A stretch of DNA of 40,658 nt from a virus: positions 1 through 40,658 of the IMG/VR virus record IMGVR_UViG_3300046816_000075, one strand, 5' to 3'. Made by a program: the position numbers and the translations under genes. Shown piece after piece: positions 26,923 through 37,237 of this stretch. The notes under the pieces are model-generated. The model was not told the DNA's origin. It saw nothing but the letters and a program-made list of their open reading frames with translations, and did not search any database. The stretch's first letter is position 1; each line of letters opens with the position of its first letter.

Positions 26923-26936
26923 TAGAGCCTCGCGTC
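26903..26936. repeat. 34-bp direct repeat at the end of fibre 1
   Basis: Counterpart of 25286-25319 with one mismatch. Here the repeat runs into the intact chaperone gene. Confidence 0.85.
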
Positions 26937-29132
26937 TACAGTGATGTTGCCAGTGCTGCCGCCTATCGAAACCACCATTGCCCTTCCAGCAACACCAACA
27001 ACATTCGTCTGGCAGTCAACTTCAAGAGCAAGTGGCGTGGAGTAGTTGGTTGTAACGCCAGCCGATTGCAGTATTTGGCTTCCATCCAAAAAAGAAATCG
27101 TTGCTGGAATAATGACAGTTGGTGATGCTCGCATCGCTACCGGATGAGGAAATCCCATTCTTTGTGCCCACGGTTGAGCACCGCCAGTAACACCCTTTAG
27201 GGGTAATATTCCGTTGTAGAAGTAGCGTTTGCAGATCAGCAGTTCGTCTTGATACGCCCGCATCACAAACGGCGATTTCGTCTGCACTGGCGCTTCGTTG
27301 CCGGGGATGACGATGACGCCGGTGATGCGGAATTGGTCAGACGTTGCGCCGACACTATTCACTTGCCCCGGCGCGGCCATGTAACTCCCGGCGAGCCATG
27401 TGTTTGCTGACGGTGCGGTGACGCCGCTGCCCATGCTCACTGCAAAACAAAGATTTAGTCCAATCGTGTTGTCGATAACCCAAGTGCCAGCCGTGTCGCC
27501 GGGGATGGTGATGGTGTTGTACTGAGGAACGTCAGCGGCACTGTGCGTGTAGGTGAAAACGTAAGTGCGGTTGTTTGCGCCGTTGCGGACGCTGCCACTG
27601 TAAAGTCCTGTACGGTGATGATTGGACCAGAAGCAGAGTGTGATCGGTTGCGCGTTAGCGGTTCCCCACTGCAATCGCGTACAACGCCACCCCTCGATCA
27701 GTTGCTGAACAACATAAAATTCCGCTGCGCCAAGTGATGCCTGTGCCGTTGTAACAGACACAAAAAGCAACCAAGGAAACCCAGCGAACATTGCGTTTGT
27801 AAAAATGCCAGCAGAAAGGACCGCAGCCCCGCTGTATGCCAGCTTCCAGCCATCGCAAATGTAAGCTGTCCCTGTTGTGAGGCCAGAACCCTTCTCCTGA
27901 CTGACCTCCATTGCTCCGTTGATCTGCATGCCGCTGTAGGCCATCGCATCGAAGGGCGCGGCGTAGATGTTCTTGCGCGCCTGCTCCAGTTGCGGAATGG
28001 TCAGCGACTGCGCCACGTCGTAATGCACAACGGCACCGGGTGCGGTGTCGACGTAGGCCTTGCTGGCGGCATGCGCGGGTGCGGTCGGCGGCGTGACCAC
28101 GTTGAGCGGCCCGGCCATGGTGTCGCCCGCCTTGATGACGAAGCCGTTGATGTCCGGCTGCGGCGCGGCAATCACCCACTGCGTCATGTAGCGGATGTAG
28201 AGAAGCCCGCTGTCGCTCTCCCACCAGAGTGCCTTATCGGCTGCGCCGACTGGCGGCGTCGGCCCGACCAGCACCACTGCCTGTCCGGCCCCGAAGCGCG
28301 GGTCGTCGCCCGCCGCCACGGTGCCCGCCACGGTGCCGACGTCGAGGATGGCCGCGCCCTTCAGCCCGAGGTTGGTGCGCGAGGTCGGCGCACTGAGCAC
28401 ATCGGACAGGTTGGCGGAGCGCAGCATGTCGCCAGCGCCCGACCCGGCAGGTCCCGTCGCGCCAGTCGGACCTTGCGGGCCTGCTGGCCCGGTTGAGCCC
28501 TGCGGGCCGGTCAGCCCGGGAGGGCCTTGTGATCCGGTCGGCCCGGTCGGACCAATCGGCCCCCGGATGTCGGTCGCAAGACTGATGTTGGTGACGTAGC
28601 CCGCCGGGCCGATGTACATGCCGCTGGGCGGCACGTCGCCCACGCCGCCGGTCCACGCGACCACCTGTATGACCACGCGGTTGCCGTCATTCACCAAGGC
28701 GACGACAGGCAGCCACGTGGTCGGGATCGGGATGATCGCGCCGTCGCTGGTGTGCAGCGAGCGGTTGAACCCGTCCTTGAGTTGCGCCAGCGCGTGCCAG
28801 ATTTTGTCGTAGGCGATTTCCTGATCGCCCGCGTCCATGGTCGACAGCGTCGTGCCGTCGAGGTCTTGGATGAACTGCACGTCGCGCAGGATGGTCAACA
28901 CCTGCCCCACGTTCGGCGTGAACTGCAGCGTCACCGTCCCCGCCGTCTCGGTCATCGCCCCGGAGAGTTCGTAATGCGCGTGCTCCGTGAGGACGGTTTC
29001 GGTATTGGTCGGCGCATCGGTGAGGATGATCTTGACGTCGAGGTTCGACTGGAAGGCAAAGCCGGTCGAGAACACCCGCGTGATGCCGTTGCAGGTGTAC
29101 TGGACGCGCGCGAGGTCGGACGAGACTGTCAT
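26922..29132 (-). CDS. T7-type tail fibre with collagen-like repeats
   Basis: 736 aa, AGGGGTG before ATG. Residues 1-140 are the T7 gp17 N-terminal tail-attachment domain ([37 protein letters not shown]). About 190-235 is a Gly-x-y collagen-like stretch ([16 protein letters not shown]...[10 protein letters not shown]). A central region ([39 protein letters not shown]) follows, then a C-terminal receptor-binding domain from about 393 that is paralogous to the second fibre. It should bind the tail nozzle and recognise the host surface. The C-terminal half is more AT-rich, as in swapped receptor domains. Confidence 0.88.
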   Translation of the reverse strand: MTVSSDLARVQYTCNGITRVFSTGFAFQSNLDVKIILTDAPTNTETVLTEHAHYELSGAMTETAGTVTLQFTPNVGQVLTILRDVQFIQDLDGTTLSTMDAGDQEIAYDKIWHALAQLKDGFNRSLHTSDGAIIPIPTTWLPVVALVNDGNRVVIQVVAWTGGVGDVPPSGMYIGPAGYVTNISLATDIRGPIGPTGPTGSQGPPGLTGPQGSTGPAGPQGPTGATGPAGSGAGDMLRSANLSDVLSAPTSRTNLGLKGAAILDVGTVAGTVAAGDDPRFGAGQAVVLVGPTPPVGAADKALWWESDSGLLYIRYMTQWVIAAPQPDINGFVIKAGDTMAGPLNVVTPPTAPAHAASKAYVDTAPGAVVHYDVAQSLTIPQLEQARKNIYAAPFDAMAYSGMQINGAMEVSQEKGSGLTTGTAYICDGWKLAYSGAAVLSAGIFTNAMFAGFPWLLFVSVTTAQASLGAAEFYVVQQLIEGWRCTRLQWGTANAQPITLCFWSNHHRTGLYSGSVRNGANNRTYVFTYTHSAADVPQYNTITIPGDTAGTWVIDNTIGLNLCFAVSMGSGVTAPSANTWLAGSYMAAPGQVNSVGATSDQFRITGVIVIPGNEAPVQTKSPFVMRAYQDELLICKRYFYNGILPLKGVTGGAQPWAQRMGFPHPVAMRASPTVIIPATISFLDGSQILQSAGVTTNYSTPLALEVDCQTNVVGVAGRAMVVSIGGSTGNITVDARL

Positions 29133-29141
29133 GCGTCACCC

Positions 29142-32100
29142 CTATTGCGATGGTACGGCAAAGCCGCCCCCTGCGGTTGGATTTCGTCGCGGCACCACTG
29201 AGGGCTTGCCGAAGCGGTCGGGCAGCGGGTCCTGCACCGGGCGTTCCATCGCTGTGGATACCGCCTGCTGGCCCTGCTCGATGCCTTGGCCCTGCAGGTA
29301 GGTCGGCAGCTTCTGCGTCTCGCGGTGCGCCTGACCTTTCTTGATTTCGTCGTAGAAGTCGGGGTAGCGCGTCTTTGCCTCCGACATGATCTGCTTCTGC
29401 GCCGCCTGCCGGTACGCCTGCGCCCACTCCTTGATGAACAGCGACTTGCCGCTGTCGACGCCCGTCTCGCCCGGGTCGCTGCGGGTCTTGTAGATTTGCG
29501 AGTAGATCGGGTCCTTGCCGCTGATCACCCGGTTGATGAAGTCCTCGAAGCCTATCTTCTCGCCGGTCTTCGGGTTGTACTTGAGTTCGTTGCCAGCCAG
29601 CCGCCGGTACATGTCGAGCACTTCGGGGTAGTCGCGGAAGTTGACGTTCACATTCTGAAACGCTGCCTTCCATGCGATGCGCTCAAGCCCGGTGTGCAGC
29701 CGCACCATTTCGTTGAAGGCCGGGTGATCGTTCTGCCAGCTAAGGCGGAACGGACTGACGTAGTTGTAGAGTTGCCCGCCCTTGCCCGCAGGCTGCTGCG
29801 CGATTTCGTGACCGAACACGTCGCGCATCGGGATCAGCTTGTCGGACAGGCCGGGAATGTCCTTGTAGAGCAGCGCGTCCATGAAGCTGGCGATCTGCCG
29901 CTGCTGCGGGTCCATGGCGTGGCCGACCGACCGGGCAAAGCCAACGCCCGGCAGCAGGTTCATCTGGCTCGATGCGAGGTCGCGGATGTAGGCCCCCATC
30001 GCCCCGCCCGCGCCGGTCTTGGCGCTGTCGTTGATGGCACCGAACAGCTTGCCCAGTCCCTGCAGGTAGGACTGGTCGGCGGTCGAGTAGGCGATGATCG
30101 AGGACACCGCGCCGGTCCACTCGTCGACCGTATCGAAGGCTTCCGGGTGGACGTCCTTGTTCGCCATCAGTTCGTTGACCGCACCCGCGAAGGCGATCAT
30201 CGGTGCAAGCTGGCCCAGCCCGCTGATTTCCACGTTCAGCTTGCCGATGCGCACCGACATGGGCCGGATGCCCATGCCCTGCTGCGCTTCGCTGTAGGGC
30301 TTCTCGCCGCGCATGGGTCCGGTGAGGTGGCCGTTGTGGGCGAAGTCGTAGAGCAGCGCCATGGCCGCCGACCCGGTCGTCATCTTCGCCAGCGCCAGCG
30401 ACTGCGCCGCCCCGCCAGCGGCAATGTCGGCCCGCCACTGCTCCAGCGCAGGGGCAATCGGCGAGTGCTCCATCGCCACCCGGAACAGGTTGGTCGGCGT
30501 GCGCACGTAGGGCAGCGTCATGTACAGCGGCAGGAAGTTGTTGCGCGCCCGCATGATGTCCGACGCGAACTTGCCCGGGTTGTTGTTGAAGGTCGCGTAC
30601 ATGGCGTGATCGACCGCCGCCAGCTTCACGTTCTCTGGCGGGTTGGAAATCATCTTCGAGACGGCGTCGGCGTAGTCCTTGCCGACCAGACCCTGCGCCA
30701 TGGCAGCCCGGTGCGCCTGCGCCTCGATTTCCCCGGAGTAGCCGATGACCTTGAAGAAGTCGTCCTCCGCCTGCAGGAAGCGCCCCGGGAGGCGCTGCAC
30801 GCCGCCGATGAAGTCGATGGCCTTGCCGAACGGGCTTTCGGTGAAGGCCTGCGTGGCTGCCGCCGACAGCCGCCGCTGCTGCGCCACCGAGGCTGCGGAC
30901 ACCCCGCGCGCCTGCGCCTGCTCGATGGGCGTGCCGGTCAGCATCGGCTCGAACTGCCGCTCGCCCGTGGTGAACGCCTTGCCTGCGGTGCGGAACGCCT
31001 CGCCCAAGGAGGAAAGCTGGCCGCGCACGTAGGCCATGGCCTCGCCCGGGGCGACACTCGTCTCCTGCCCCAGTATGGTGGCGAACTTCTCCGCCGCCCT
31101 GCGGTCGATCCCCTGCTGGATCGCCATGGCGACGTTGCCGACGATGTTGCGCACCTGCGTGGTCGGTCGCCACAGGTAGCCCATGGCGGTGGCCTCTTGG
31201 ATGGCGTCCTTCGACCACCGATACCAGCCGCGCGACAGCGCCGCGTTGATCGCGCCCGGGGGTTTCCCGGCGGCGTTGAGGTCGGTGATCATCTGCGACA
31301 GGCGCTTGATGCCTTCCTCGCCGCCGTGCTCGTCGAGCAGCACCTGCAGGCCGCGCGCCCGCGACAGCGGTCCCTGCTGATGCACAACACGCAATGCGCC
31401 GAGCGCGCGGCCTGCCTCCCCGGATGCGCCGAGGAACTGTTCGATCAGCGCCATATGCGTGATCAGGGCTTCGTTGACTTTCATGGCGTCGACCGCCGAG
31501 GCCGTCGGCTTCTGCGCCTCGATGGCCAGTTGTAAAAGCCGCTCGTCGGACGCCTGCATCAGTTGCCCGGCGGCGATGATCTGCTCCGCGTTGAGCGCCT
31601 GCCCGCTCTGCCGGGCGATCAGGTCTTCCGGCAGCAGGCCCAGCGCGTCGGCCATCTGCTTCTGCGTGGCCAGCGTGATCTGCCCGCGCTTGGCGTCACT
31701 GATCTTGCCCTTCATTTCCCCGGCGATCTGGCCGATGACGCCGTCGAGGTTGCCCTTCTCGATGTTGTCCCAGTTCACCTTGGTGCGGATGTCGGTCAGT
31801 TTCTGCGCCAGCGTGGCCTCGGTGACCGCCTTGCCGGTGACCTGACCGGGCACACCGACCTGCGCCGTCGGCACGTCCCATGCCTGTTTCGACCACGCCT
31901 CGTCCATCCCCTGCGCCACCTTCGCCTTCGACACCTTGATGGCGGCTTCCTGTTCCGGCGTCGGATTGACGATGCGCTTGTAGGCGTCGTACTCGCTGTG
32001 GAAAAGTTCTTGGACCTTGTTGATTTCCTTGGGCACGATCTGGATTTCGGCGGAGAGGCCGGGCGCGACCTCGACCTGCACGTGGATGGCGCGATAGCCG

Positions 32101-33794
32101 TCCACCGGCTTGGTGATCTTGTCGTCGACCTCCAGCACCTTGAAGCGGTTGCCGAGGTCGTTGAGCGCGTCGGCTGCCGCCTGCGGACTATCGACCGACA
32201 GCCGCCCGGCAACGTAGTCGCTGATGGCTTCGGGTGACCGCCCGGTGTCGATCTTGTCGGCAACGCCCTGTGCTGTCTTGACCCGAACCCCGTTCGGGGC
32301 GACGTCGGAGGTGGCGACCTCGACCCCGGGGGTATTGCTGGCAACGTCGGCCAGCGCCTGCTCCAGTTCGGGTTTAACCTTTTCGCCTGCGGCTAATAAA
32401 GCGTTGCTGTCGGTGGTTCCCTGCCTTATAATGGCGTTAGAGGTGTTTCTCGTGCCAAGCGATAACTCATCGAACTTAACCGTCGTGGCTGGCCCCGTGC
32501 TGGTCGACGGCATACCGCGCCGACTGATCGAACTGGCCGACGGGTCCGGCAGGGTCGAGAGTTTCGTCAATGGCGCTTGGACGCCCGGCGGCTGCTCCGT
32601 CAAGGACGTCTTGATGGGCACACCCGTCGACGAGGGCGCACCCGCTGGCGGCGCTGCCGCCTCGCCCGCCCCGGCGACCGGAGGCGTCTCAGAAACCGGC
32701 CCCTTGCCGGTCACACCCATGGCCGAAGGGCCTTCGCCCGCCATCCCCGCGCCCGCGCCAGTTGGCGGCCCCACTTCCACCGATACCGGCGGCACACCCG
32801 CCTGAGGCTTTCCCGCCACTGCATCGACGAGGCTTTGCGCCTGCTGCGTCTGCGCGTCCGCAGGTGCGGCAGCCGGGGGGACACCCGGTTGTGCCGCCGC
32901 ACCCGGCTGCACCTCGGTGGCCTTTGTGAACCGGCCAACGGCGGTGATGCCCCGCACGATCAGTTCCGCCGCCACCGTCCCGGCAAAGCCCTCCGCCGCA
33001 TGGCGCAGCCGGTTGAGGGCGGCGTTGTCGCCTGCCCCGGTCGCCAGCACGTCGCTGATCGGCCCCTGCAGCCCGGGGTACTGCTTGACGATCATGCTGG
33101 TCAGGTTCGGCTGGTTCGGATCGGTGCCGAGGAACATGCTGATCCCGGCGGCCCCGGGAGACGCAAGGAACTCCGGTATTTTCCCCGCCTTGAGCAGCGC
33201 CAGCGGCTGGCTGTAGCCCGCCATGAACTCGCTGATCGAGCGCACGATGCCGCCCGTGGTGGTGGTCGGAGCGCCGCCGATGCCCAGCACGTTCTCGCTT
33301 GAGAACTCGCCCTTGCCTGCCAGTTCTCTTATTTTGGCGCGGTTCTGCGCTTCCAGCGCCTGTTCCTCCGGGGTGCCGACCATGGAGGCAGGCAGGTGCT
33401 TGTTGAGGAAGTCGCCGAACTCGCCGACCGCCTGCCCGGCATGCCGGTAGAAGTCGAACGCGCCGCCGACGATCTGGCCCGGCGCTTCGAGGGTCGCGCC
33501 ATAGGCGACGTCTTTCGCCACCTTGGGGCCGAAGCTGCCCCAGAACGCGCTCATCTTGTCCGCCGTGTCGAGGTCGGACAGGTGCTGCGGCGCGTTGACG
33601 CCAGCCTTCGCCGTGCCTGCGGGCGCGTCCGGCTTGGACGGCTGCCCCGGTTCGCCAGCTTGCGCGGGCGGCGGCATCGGCGGTGCTGACGGGTCGGTGC
33701 CGTTCGACATTTCGTTGAGGATGCGCTGCATCGTCGCCGAGGTGTCGCGCTCGCCGTTCTTGGTCTGGAACACGCTGTCGCTGCTGTCCGCCAT
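29142..33794 (-). CDS. Large polyvalent internal virion (ejection) protein with RelA/SpoT-like domain
   Basis: 1550 aa, TGATG overlap with the upstream core gene. Position and size fit T7 gp16-like ejection proteins. Pro/Ala-rich linkers (about 290-430) precede a RelA/SpoT nucleotidyltransferase-like domain, about 475-610: VRVKTAQGVADK (R504, K506, K514), DYVAGRLSVD, KPVDGYRAIHVQV, SAEIQIVPKE and HSEYDAYK align with synthetase motifs including GYxSIH and EIQI. The remainder (from about 700) is helical and resembles large polyvalent protein-associated domains (GYLWRPTTQVRNIVGN, FLPLYMTLPYVRTPTNLFRVAM). No transglycosylase motif here. The domain call is by motif; activity and product are unknown. 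Confidence 0.8.
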   Translation of the reverse strand: MADSSDSVFQTKNGERDTSATMQRILNEMSNGTDPSAPPMPPPAQAGEPGQPSKPDAPAGTAKAGVNAPQHLSDLDTADKMSAFWGSFGPKVAKDVAYGATLEAPGQIVGGAFDFYRHAGQAVGEFGDFLNKHLPASMVGTPEEQALEAQNRAKIRELAGKGEFSSENVLGIGGAPTTTTGGIVRSISEFMAGYSQPLALLKAGKIPEFLASPGAAGISMFLGTDPNQPNLTSMIVKQYPGLQGPISDVLATGAGDNAALNRLRHAAEGFAGTVAAELIVRGITAVGRFTKATEVQPGAAAQPGVPPAAAPADAQTQQAQSLVDAVAGKPQAGVPPVSVEVGPPTGAGAGMAGEGPSAMGVTGKGPVSETPPVAGAGEAAAPPAGAPSSTGVPIKTSLTEQPPGVQAPLTKLSTLPDPSASSISRRGMPSTSTGPATTVKFDELSLGTRNTSNAIIRQGTTDSNALLAAGEKVKPELEQALADVASNTPGVEVATSDVAPNGVRVKTAQGVADKIDTGRSPEAISDYVAGRLSVDSPQAAADALNDLGNRFKVLEVDDKITKPVDGYRAIHVQVEVAPGLSAEIQIVPKEINKVQELFHSEYDAYKRIVNPTPEQEAAIKVSKAKVAQGMDEAWSKQAWDVPTAQVGVPGQVTGKAVTEATLAQKLTDIRTKVNWDNIEKGNLDGVIGQIAGEMKGKISDAKRGQITLATQKQMADALGLLPEDLIARQSGQALNAEQIIAAGQLMQASDERLLQLAIEAQKPTASAVDAMKVNEALITHMALIEQFLGASGEAGRALGALRVVHQQGPLSRARGLQVLLDEHGGEEGIKRLSQMITDLNAAGKPPGAINAALSRGWYRWSKDAIQEATAMGYLWRPTTQVRNIVGNVAMAIQQGIDRRAAEKFATILGQETSVAPGEAMAYVRGQLSSLGEAFRTAGKAFTTGERQFEPMLTGTPIEQAQARGVSAASVAQQRRLSAAATQAFTESPFGKAIDFIGGVQRLPGRFLQAEDDFFKVIGYSGEIEAQAHRAAMAQGLVGKDYADAVSKMISNPPENVKLAAVDHAMYATFNNNPGKFASDIMRARNNFLPLYMTLPYVRTPTNLFRVAMEHSPIAPALEQWRADIAAGGAAQSLALAKMTTGSAAMALLYDFAHNGHLTGPMRGEKPYSEAQQGMGIRPMSVRIGKLNVEISGLGQLAPMIAFAGAVNELMANKDVHPEAFDTVDEWTGAVSSIIAYSTADQSYLQGLGKLFGAINDSAKTGAGGAMGAYIRDLASSQMNLLPGVGFARSVGHAMDPQQRQIASFMDALLYKDIPGLSDKLIPMRDVFGHEIAQQPAGKGGQLYNYVSPFRLSWQNDHPAFNEMVRLHTGLERIAWKAAFQNVNVNFRDYPEVLDMYRRLAGNELKYNPKTGEKIGFEDFINRVISGKDPIYSQIYKTRSDPGETGVDSGKSLFIKEWAQAYRQAAQKQIMSEAKTRYPDFYDEIKKGQAHRETQKLPTYLQGQGIEQGQQAVSTAMERPVQDPLPDRFGKPSVVPRRNPTAGGGFAVPSQ

Positions 33795-36700
33795 CAGATG
33801 TTCTCCTGCAGGTCAGTCGCGTTGCGTGTGCGCATCACGTCTTCCGGCTTGATGGCGTTCCTGTCGTAGCCGTTCCCCTGCGGCGGCTGCTCGATGGTGT
33901 CAGCCGCCTGTCCGGCTTGGCTGCCGAACTGCGGCCCGGGCGTCTCGACCGGCGCGATCTGCGCGCTCATCTTCTTCGGCTGCTCTGGCTTGGGCTGTTG
34001 CGGCTGCGGCTTCACGCCCCGCTGCGCGTCGGTCATGCTGTCCTGCCACGCCTTGATATTCTGCCAACGTGTCTGCGCTTCCGCCTCGCTCATCAGTCGC
34101 TGCCCTTGGTCGTTGGTCTTTTGCATGTCGAGCGCCAGCTTTGCCTTGGCGTCGGCGATCACCGCCGCGTCGACGTTCTCCGGGTGTGTGCCGGGCGGGA
34201 AGTAAGGCGACAGCGGCAACCCCAGCCGCACCTGCTTGAGCCCCTCCATGCGGTAGCGGTCGTAGATGTCGCGCGTCTGCTGCATGACGATGGCGCGGTC
34301 CTTCAGCTTCTCCTTGTTGAGCGGATTGTTCGCCCAGTCGTCGAGTTCGACACGCGCGTCCGCCATCGAGCCGCGCATGATCGAGCCCTCGATGCCGGAC
34401 ATGCCCGGGGTCATCTTGTCTTCCAGCCACTTCTTGGCGTCGACCATCGGCGTCTGCACGCCCTGCGCCCAGTAGGCTTCGTTGCGCTCGACGTAGCTTT
34501 TGAGGTCGTCCTTGCCGACGTTGTTCTTCGCCACCCAGCCCATGATGTACTTCTGGAACTCGCCGGGCGGCATCGTGCGCACGCTGTTTTCAATTTCGAT
34601 GGTAGCGGTGTCGTTGCGCTGGACCGGCGGCTGGTCGCGAAGAACGTAAGCCGCCGACAGTTCGGTGTGCGACAGCCACGGCTTGGCGGCGTCAATCATG
34701 TCGGTCGTCACCTGCCCGTCGCGCGAGGCGTCGATCAGCTTCTTCATTTCGAGGTCGCCCTTCAGCTTCGTCATCTTGTCGCGGCTCTCCATGGTCTTCA
34801 CCATCAGCGCGCGTGCTTCCTCGTAGTTCTTGCCCCACTGCGTGAAGGCCGCCGACTGCGGGTTGACGTTCTTCGGGTTGAGCGTTTCGAGGTCGTTCGA
34901 CATTTGCACGGGGTCGGTCATCGGGGTCCAGCCCGAGGTGGCGGCGTTGAACTTGAGGTTCGCTTCCCGCTTGTCCAGCGCCACCTCGGCATCGCGCGGA
35001 CCCAGCACCATGGCCAGCGCCTGCGGCGTCCACGTCGGGTTGACGCCCGCGCTGCCATGCACCTTGATCGAACTTTCCTCTTGCCCGAGGTCGTCGTTGG
35101 CGCGCTTCTTCGCCTGATCCTGTATCTGCTTGCGATATGTCTCCACGGCGCGGAACTGGGTGTCCCAGTGATCTTGCCGCGCCTGCATTTCCTTTGGCGT
35201 CTCGCCCAGCATCGGCGCGGCCTGCGTGATGTCAGCCGTGCGCGGAACGGCGGCCCGCTGTTCGACCCGCGTCAGCCGGTCGGCGTAGTCGTTCGCCGCG
35301 CTCGACTGGTCGAACACGCCGATATGCTGCCCGGTCTGCTGGAACTGAGCGACCGCGCCGCTGTCCGACAGAACCTTGCTGCCGTCGCTCGACACCGTCG
35401 GGATCACAAACGAATTGCCCTGCGCGTTCTGGATAACGACTGGCCTCGACGTGGTTCCGCCCGTCGTCGTCGTGCCCGTACCCGGCTTGACCGTCGGTTG
35501 GCTGACCATCCGCGTCTCGCCGCGCTTGGCCGCGAAGTAGTCCCCGGTGTCCTTCTCCATGAAGGCGTGCATGGCGTCGTAACGCTTCTGCGCCTCGTCG
35601 ACAGTCTTGTACGACGGCAGCTTCTCCAGACCGTCCTTCTTCGCCGCCGCGATAGCTTCGTCGGTGGAGAGGATGTGGCCATCCTTCACGGTCGGGATCA
35701 GGTAGACCTTGTCGTCGATGGTGGCGGTGGTGACGAACAGCGTCGAGCGTGACCCCTGCGGGTTCTTGATGTCCGGCGGATTATCGACACCTCCGGGTCC
35801 GTACAGGTTCTTCAGGTGCGTGCGGTACAGGTCCCGCTCCAGCGGGGTCATCGTCAGCGCCTTGTCGGCCTCCGCCAGATGGTCGGGGCGCACAGGACCC
35901 TTGAAGTCTGTCACGCCCGCACCGCCGCTGACCCACTTGTCCTGCGCGTGGATGAAGTCGCGACTGGTGACATTCTCAACGCTGCCAGCCGCCGCCTTCG
36001 CCTCCTTGCTCATGTTGCCCCAGATTGCGATCTTGGCGACGGCATCGCTGCCGTAGAACTTGCGCACGTTCTGCCACGCCAAGCCGTCGGGGTTGGCAAG
36101 ATGCGCGCCCGCCCCCGCGAAACCCTGCTGGTGCATCAGGTAGAGTTCTGTCGCCGTCGGCGGGCGGCCATCGTGCGCCTTGGCAAACTGGGCGCTGAAG
36201 TCCGCCAGTTCGCGGGCTGTGGCGAAGACATTGTCCTCCGCGTTGAAGATGTTGCCGCCGGGCTTGCCGTACTTCTGGAAGATGTCGTCGGACAGTTGCC
36301 CCGCACCCTTGTTCCGACCAGTGACTGCGTTCGGGTTGCCGCTGCTTTCGATGTGCAGCACCACCTTCAGCGTGTTGGGATCGACGCCGGTCGCCGCCGC
36401 CGCCTTCTCCGCCACTGCGCCGACAGGCGTCTTGTCGATGGCATCGACCCGCTTCTGGCTGACCCCGCCAGCCGGTGGCGTGGTCTGCGGCAGGTCCTGA
36501 ATGTTGAGGCCCTTGCTGATCTGCGCCGCGCCGTTCTTGCGGAACGCCTCCGCCTCGTCGGCCAGCGCCGTGTTGAGCGGCTCGTTCTTCATCCGCTCGA
36601 CGTAGCCCTTGTTGACGCTGTCGTAGAGTTGCGTGCCGTACTTGATCTTGAGTTGCCGCTTGACGAACGGGTTGAGGTTGGTTTCGTCGACCGAGGTGTT

Positions 36701-37237
36701 GACGATGCCCATGGCCCCGTCGAGTTGCCCGGGGTTGGCCATCAGCGCGCTGTTCTGCTTCTCCACCGTGCCGTCGATCTGCAGTTCGGTGTACTTGTCC
36801 TTGTTGGCCAGCGTCTGCGTGTTCAACTGCGTGTTGACGTTGTTGTGGTAGACGTGCGCCGTGGTGTCGGCTTGGTTCTGGAACTTGCCGCTGACGCCCT
36901 GCCGCCGCGTGTTCCAGTCTTGAGTGGCGAAGTCCTGCACCGCCTTCGGGATGGTCGACACCTGATCCGGCGGCGTGTCGCGCTCAAGCTGCGTGCGGTA
37001 GGCGGTGACGGCGGCTTCGTGGTCGGACAGGATCGACTTGCCCTTGAGCGCCTCCTGCTCGTCGAACTGCTGGGTCAGCGCCCCGCCGAGGGTTTCCAGT
37101 CCGCCTGCGATGGCCTTGCCCGCGCTGGCCTGCGCCGTGCCGATTTCCGAACCGAACGCCTCCGGGGTGGCAAATGGCGTCTTGCTTGCGCCCGGGAGGT
37201 CGCTGACGTTCTGATCCCATGTCGGCACTTTCACCAT
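33794..37237 (-). CDS. Internal core protein with lytic transglycosylase domain
   Basis: 1147 aa, TGATG overlap with the gp14-like gene. N-terminal 250 residues are helical (LETLGGALTQQFDEQEALKGK...). An SLT/lysozyme-like domain spans about 268-410: VVLHIESSGNPNAVTGRNKGAGQLS with E297 as likely catalytic acid, and TATELYLMHQQGFAGAGAHL. It should open peptidoglycan during DNA ejection. Two related modules follow (VYLIPTVKDGHILSTDEAI; SFVIPTVSSDGSKVLSDSGAV...YADRL) at about 480-680. The C-terminal half is charged helix. Functions of T7 gp15/gp16 are distributed differently here. Confidence 0.85.
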   Translation of the reverse strand: MVKVPTWDQNVSDLPGASKTPFATPEAFGSEIGTAQASAGKAIAGGLETLGGALTQQFDEQEALKGKSILSDHEAAVTAYRTQLERDTPPDQVSTIPKAVQDFATQDWNTRRQGVSGKFQNQADTTAHVYHNNVNTQLNTQTLANKDKYTELQIDGTVEKQNSALMANPGQLDGAMGIVNTSVDETNLNPFVKRQLKIKYGTQLYDSVNKGYVERMKNEPLNTALADEAEAFRKNGAAQISKGLNIQDLPQTTPPAGGVSQKRVDAIDKTPVGAVAEKAAAATGVDPNTLKVVLHIESSGNPNAVTGRNKGAGQLSDDIFQKYGKPGGNIFNAEDNVFATARELADFSAQFAKAHDGRPPTATELYLMHQQGFAGAGAHLANPDGLAWQNVRKFYGSDAVAKIAIWGNMSKEAKAAAGSVENVTSRDFIHAQDKWVSGGAGVTDFKGPVRPDHLAEADKALTMTPLERDLYRTHLKNLYGPGGVDNPPDIKNPQGSRSTLFVTTATIDDKVYLIPTVKDGHILSTDEAIAAAKKDGLEKLPSYKTVDEAQKRYDAMHAFMEKDTGDYFAAKRGETRMVSQPTVKPGTGTTTTGGTTSRPVVIQNAQGNSFVIPTVSSDGSKVLSDSGAVAQFQQTGQHIGVFDQSSAANDYADRLTRVEQRAAVPRTADITQAAPMLGETPKEMQARQDHWDTQFRAVETYRKQIQDQAKKRANDDLGQEESSIKVHGSAGVNPTWTPQALAMVLGPRDAEVALDKREANLKFNAATSGWTPMTDPVQMSNDLETLNPKNVNPQSAAFTQWGKNYEEARALMVKTMESRDKMTKLKGDLEMKKLIDASRDGQVTTDMIDAAKPWLSHTELSAAYVLRDQPPVQRNDTATIEIENSVRTMPPGEFQKYIMGWVAKNNVGKDDLKSYVERNEAYWAQGVQTPMVDAKKWLEDKMTPGMSGIEGSIMRGSMADARVELDDWANNPLNKEKLKDRAIVMQQTRDIYDRYRMEGLKQVRLGLPLSPYFPPGTHPENVDAAVIADAKAKLALDMQKTNDQGQRLMSEAEAQTRWQNIKAWQDSMTDAQRGVKPQPQQPKPEQPKKMSAQIAPVETPGPQFGSQAGQAADTIEQPPQGNGYDRNAIKPEDVMRTRNATDLQENI

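Noticed and set aside
28440-28570. Low-complexity repeat as a mobile element
   Set aside because: The repeats encode Gly-x-y collagen-like triplets of the tail fibre stalk.
29286-31535. 749-codon plus-strand open frame
   Set aside because: It lies opposite the 1550-aa ejection gene; its Arg/His/Leu/Val-rich composition is typical of the antisense frame of high-GC coding DNA, and no start signal or family pattern is visible.
32388-32400. GCTAATAAAGC as another early operator
   Set aside because: It lies inside coding sequence of the ejection protein, lacks the second half-site at the right spacing and has no promoter context.
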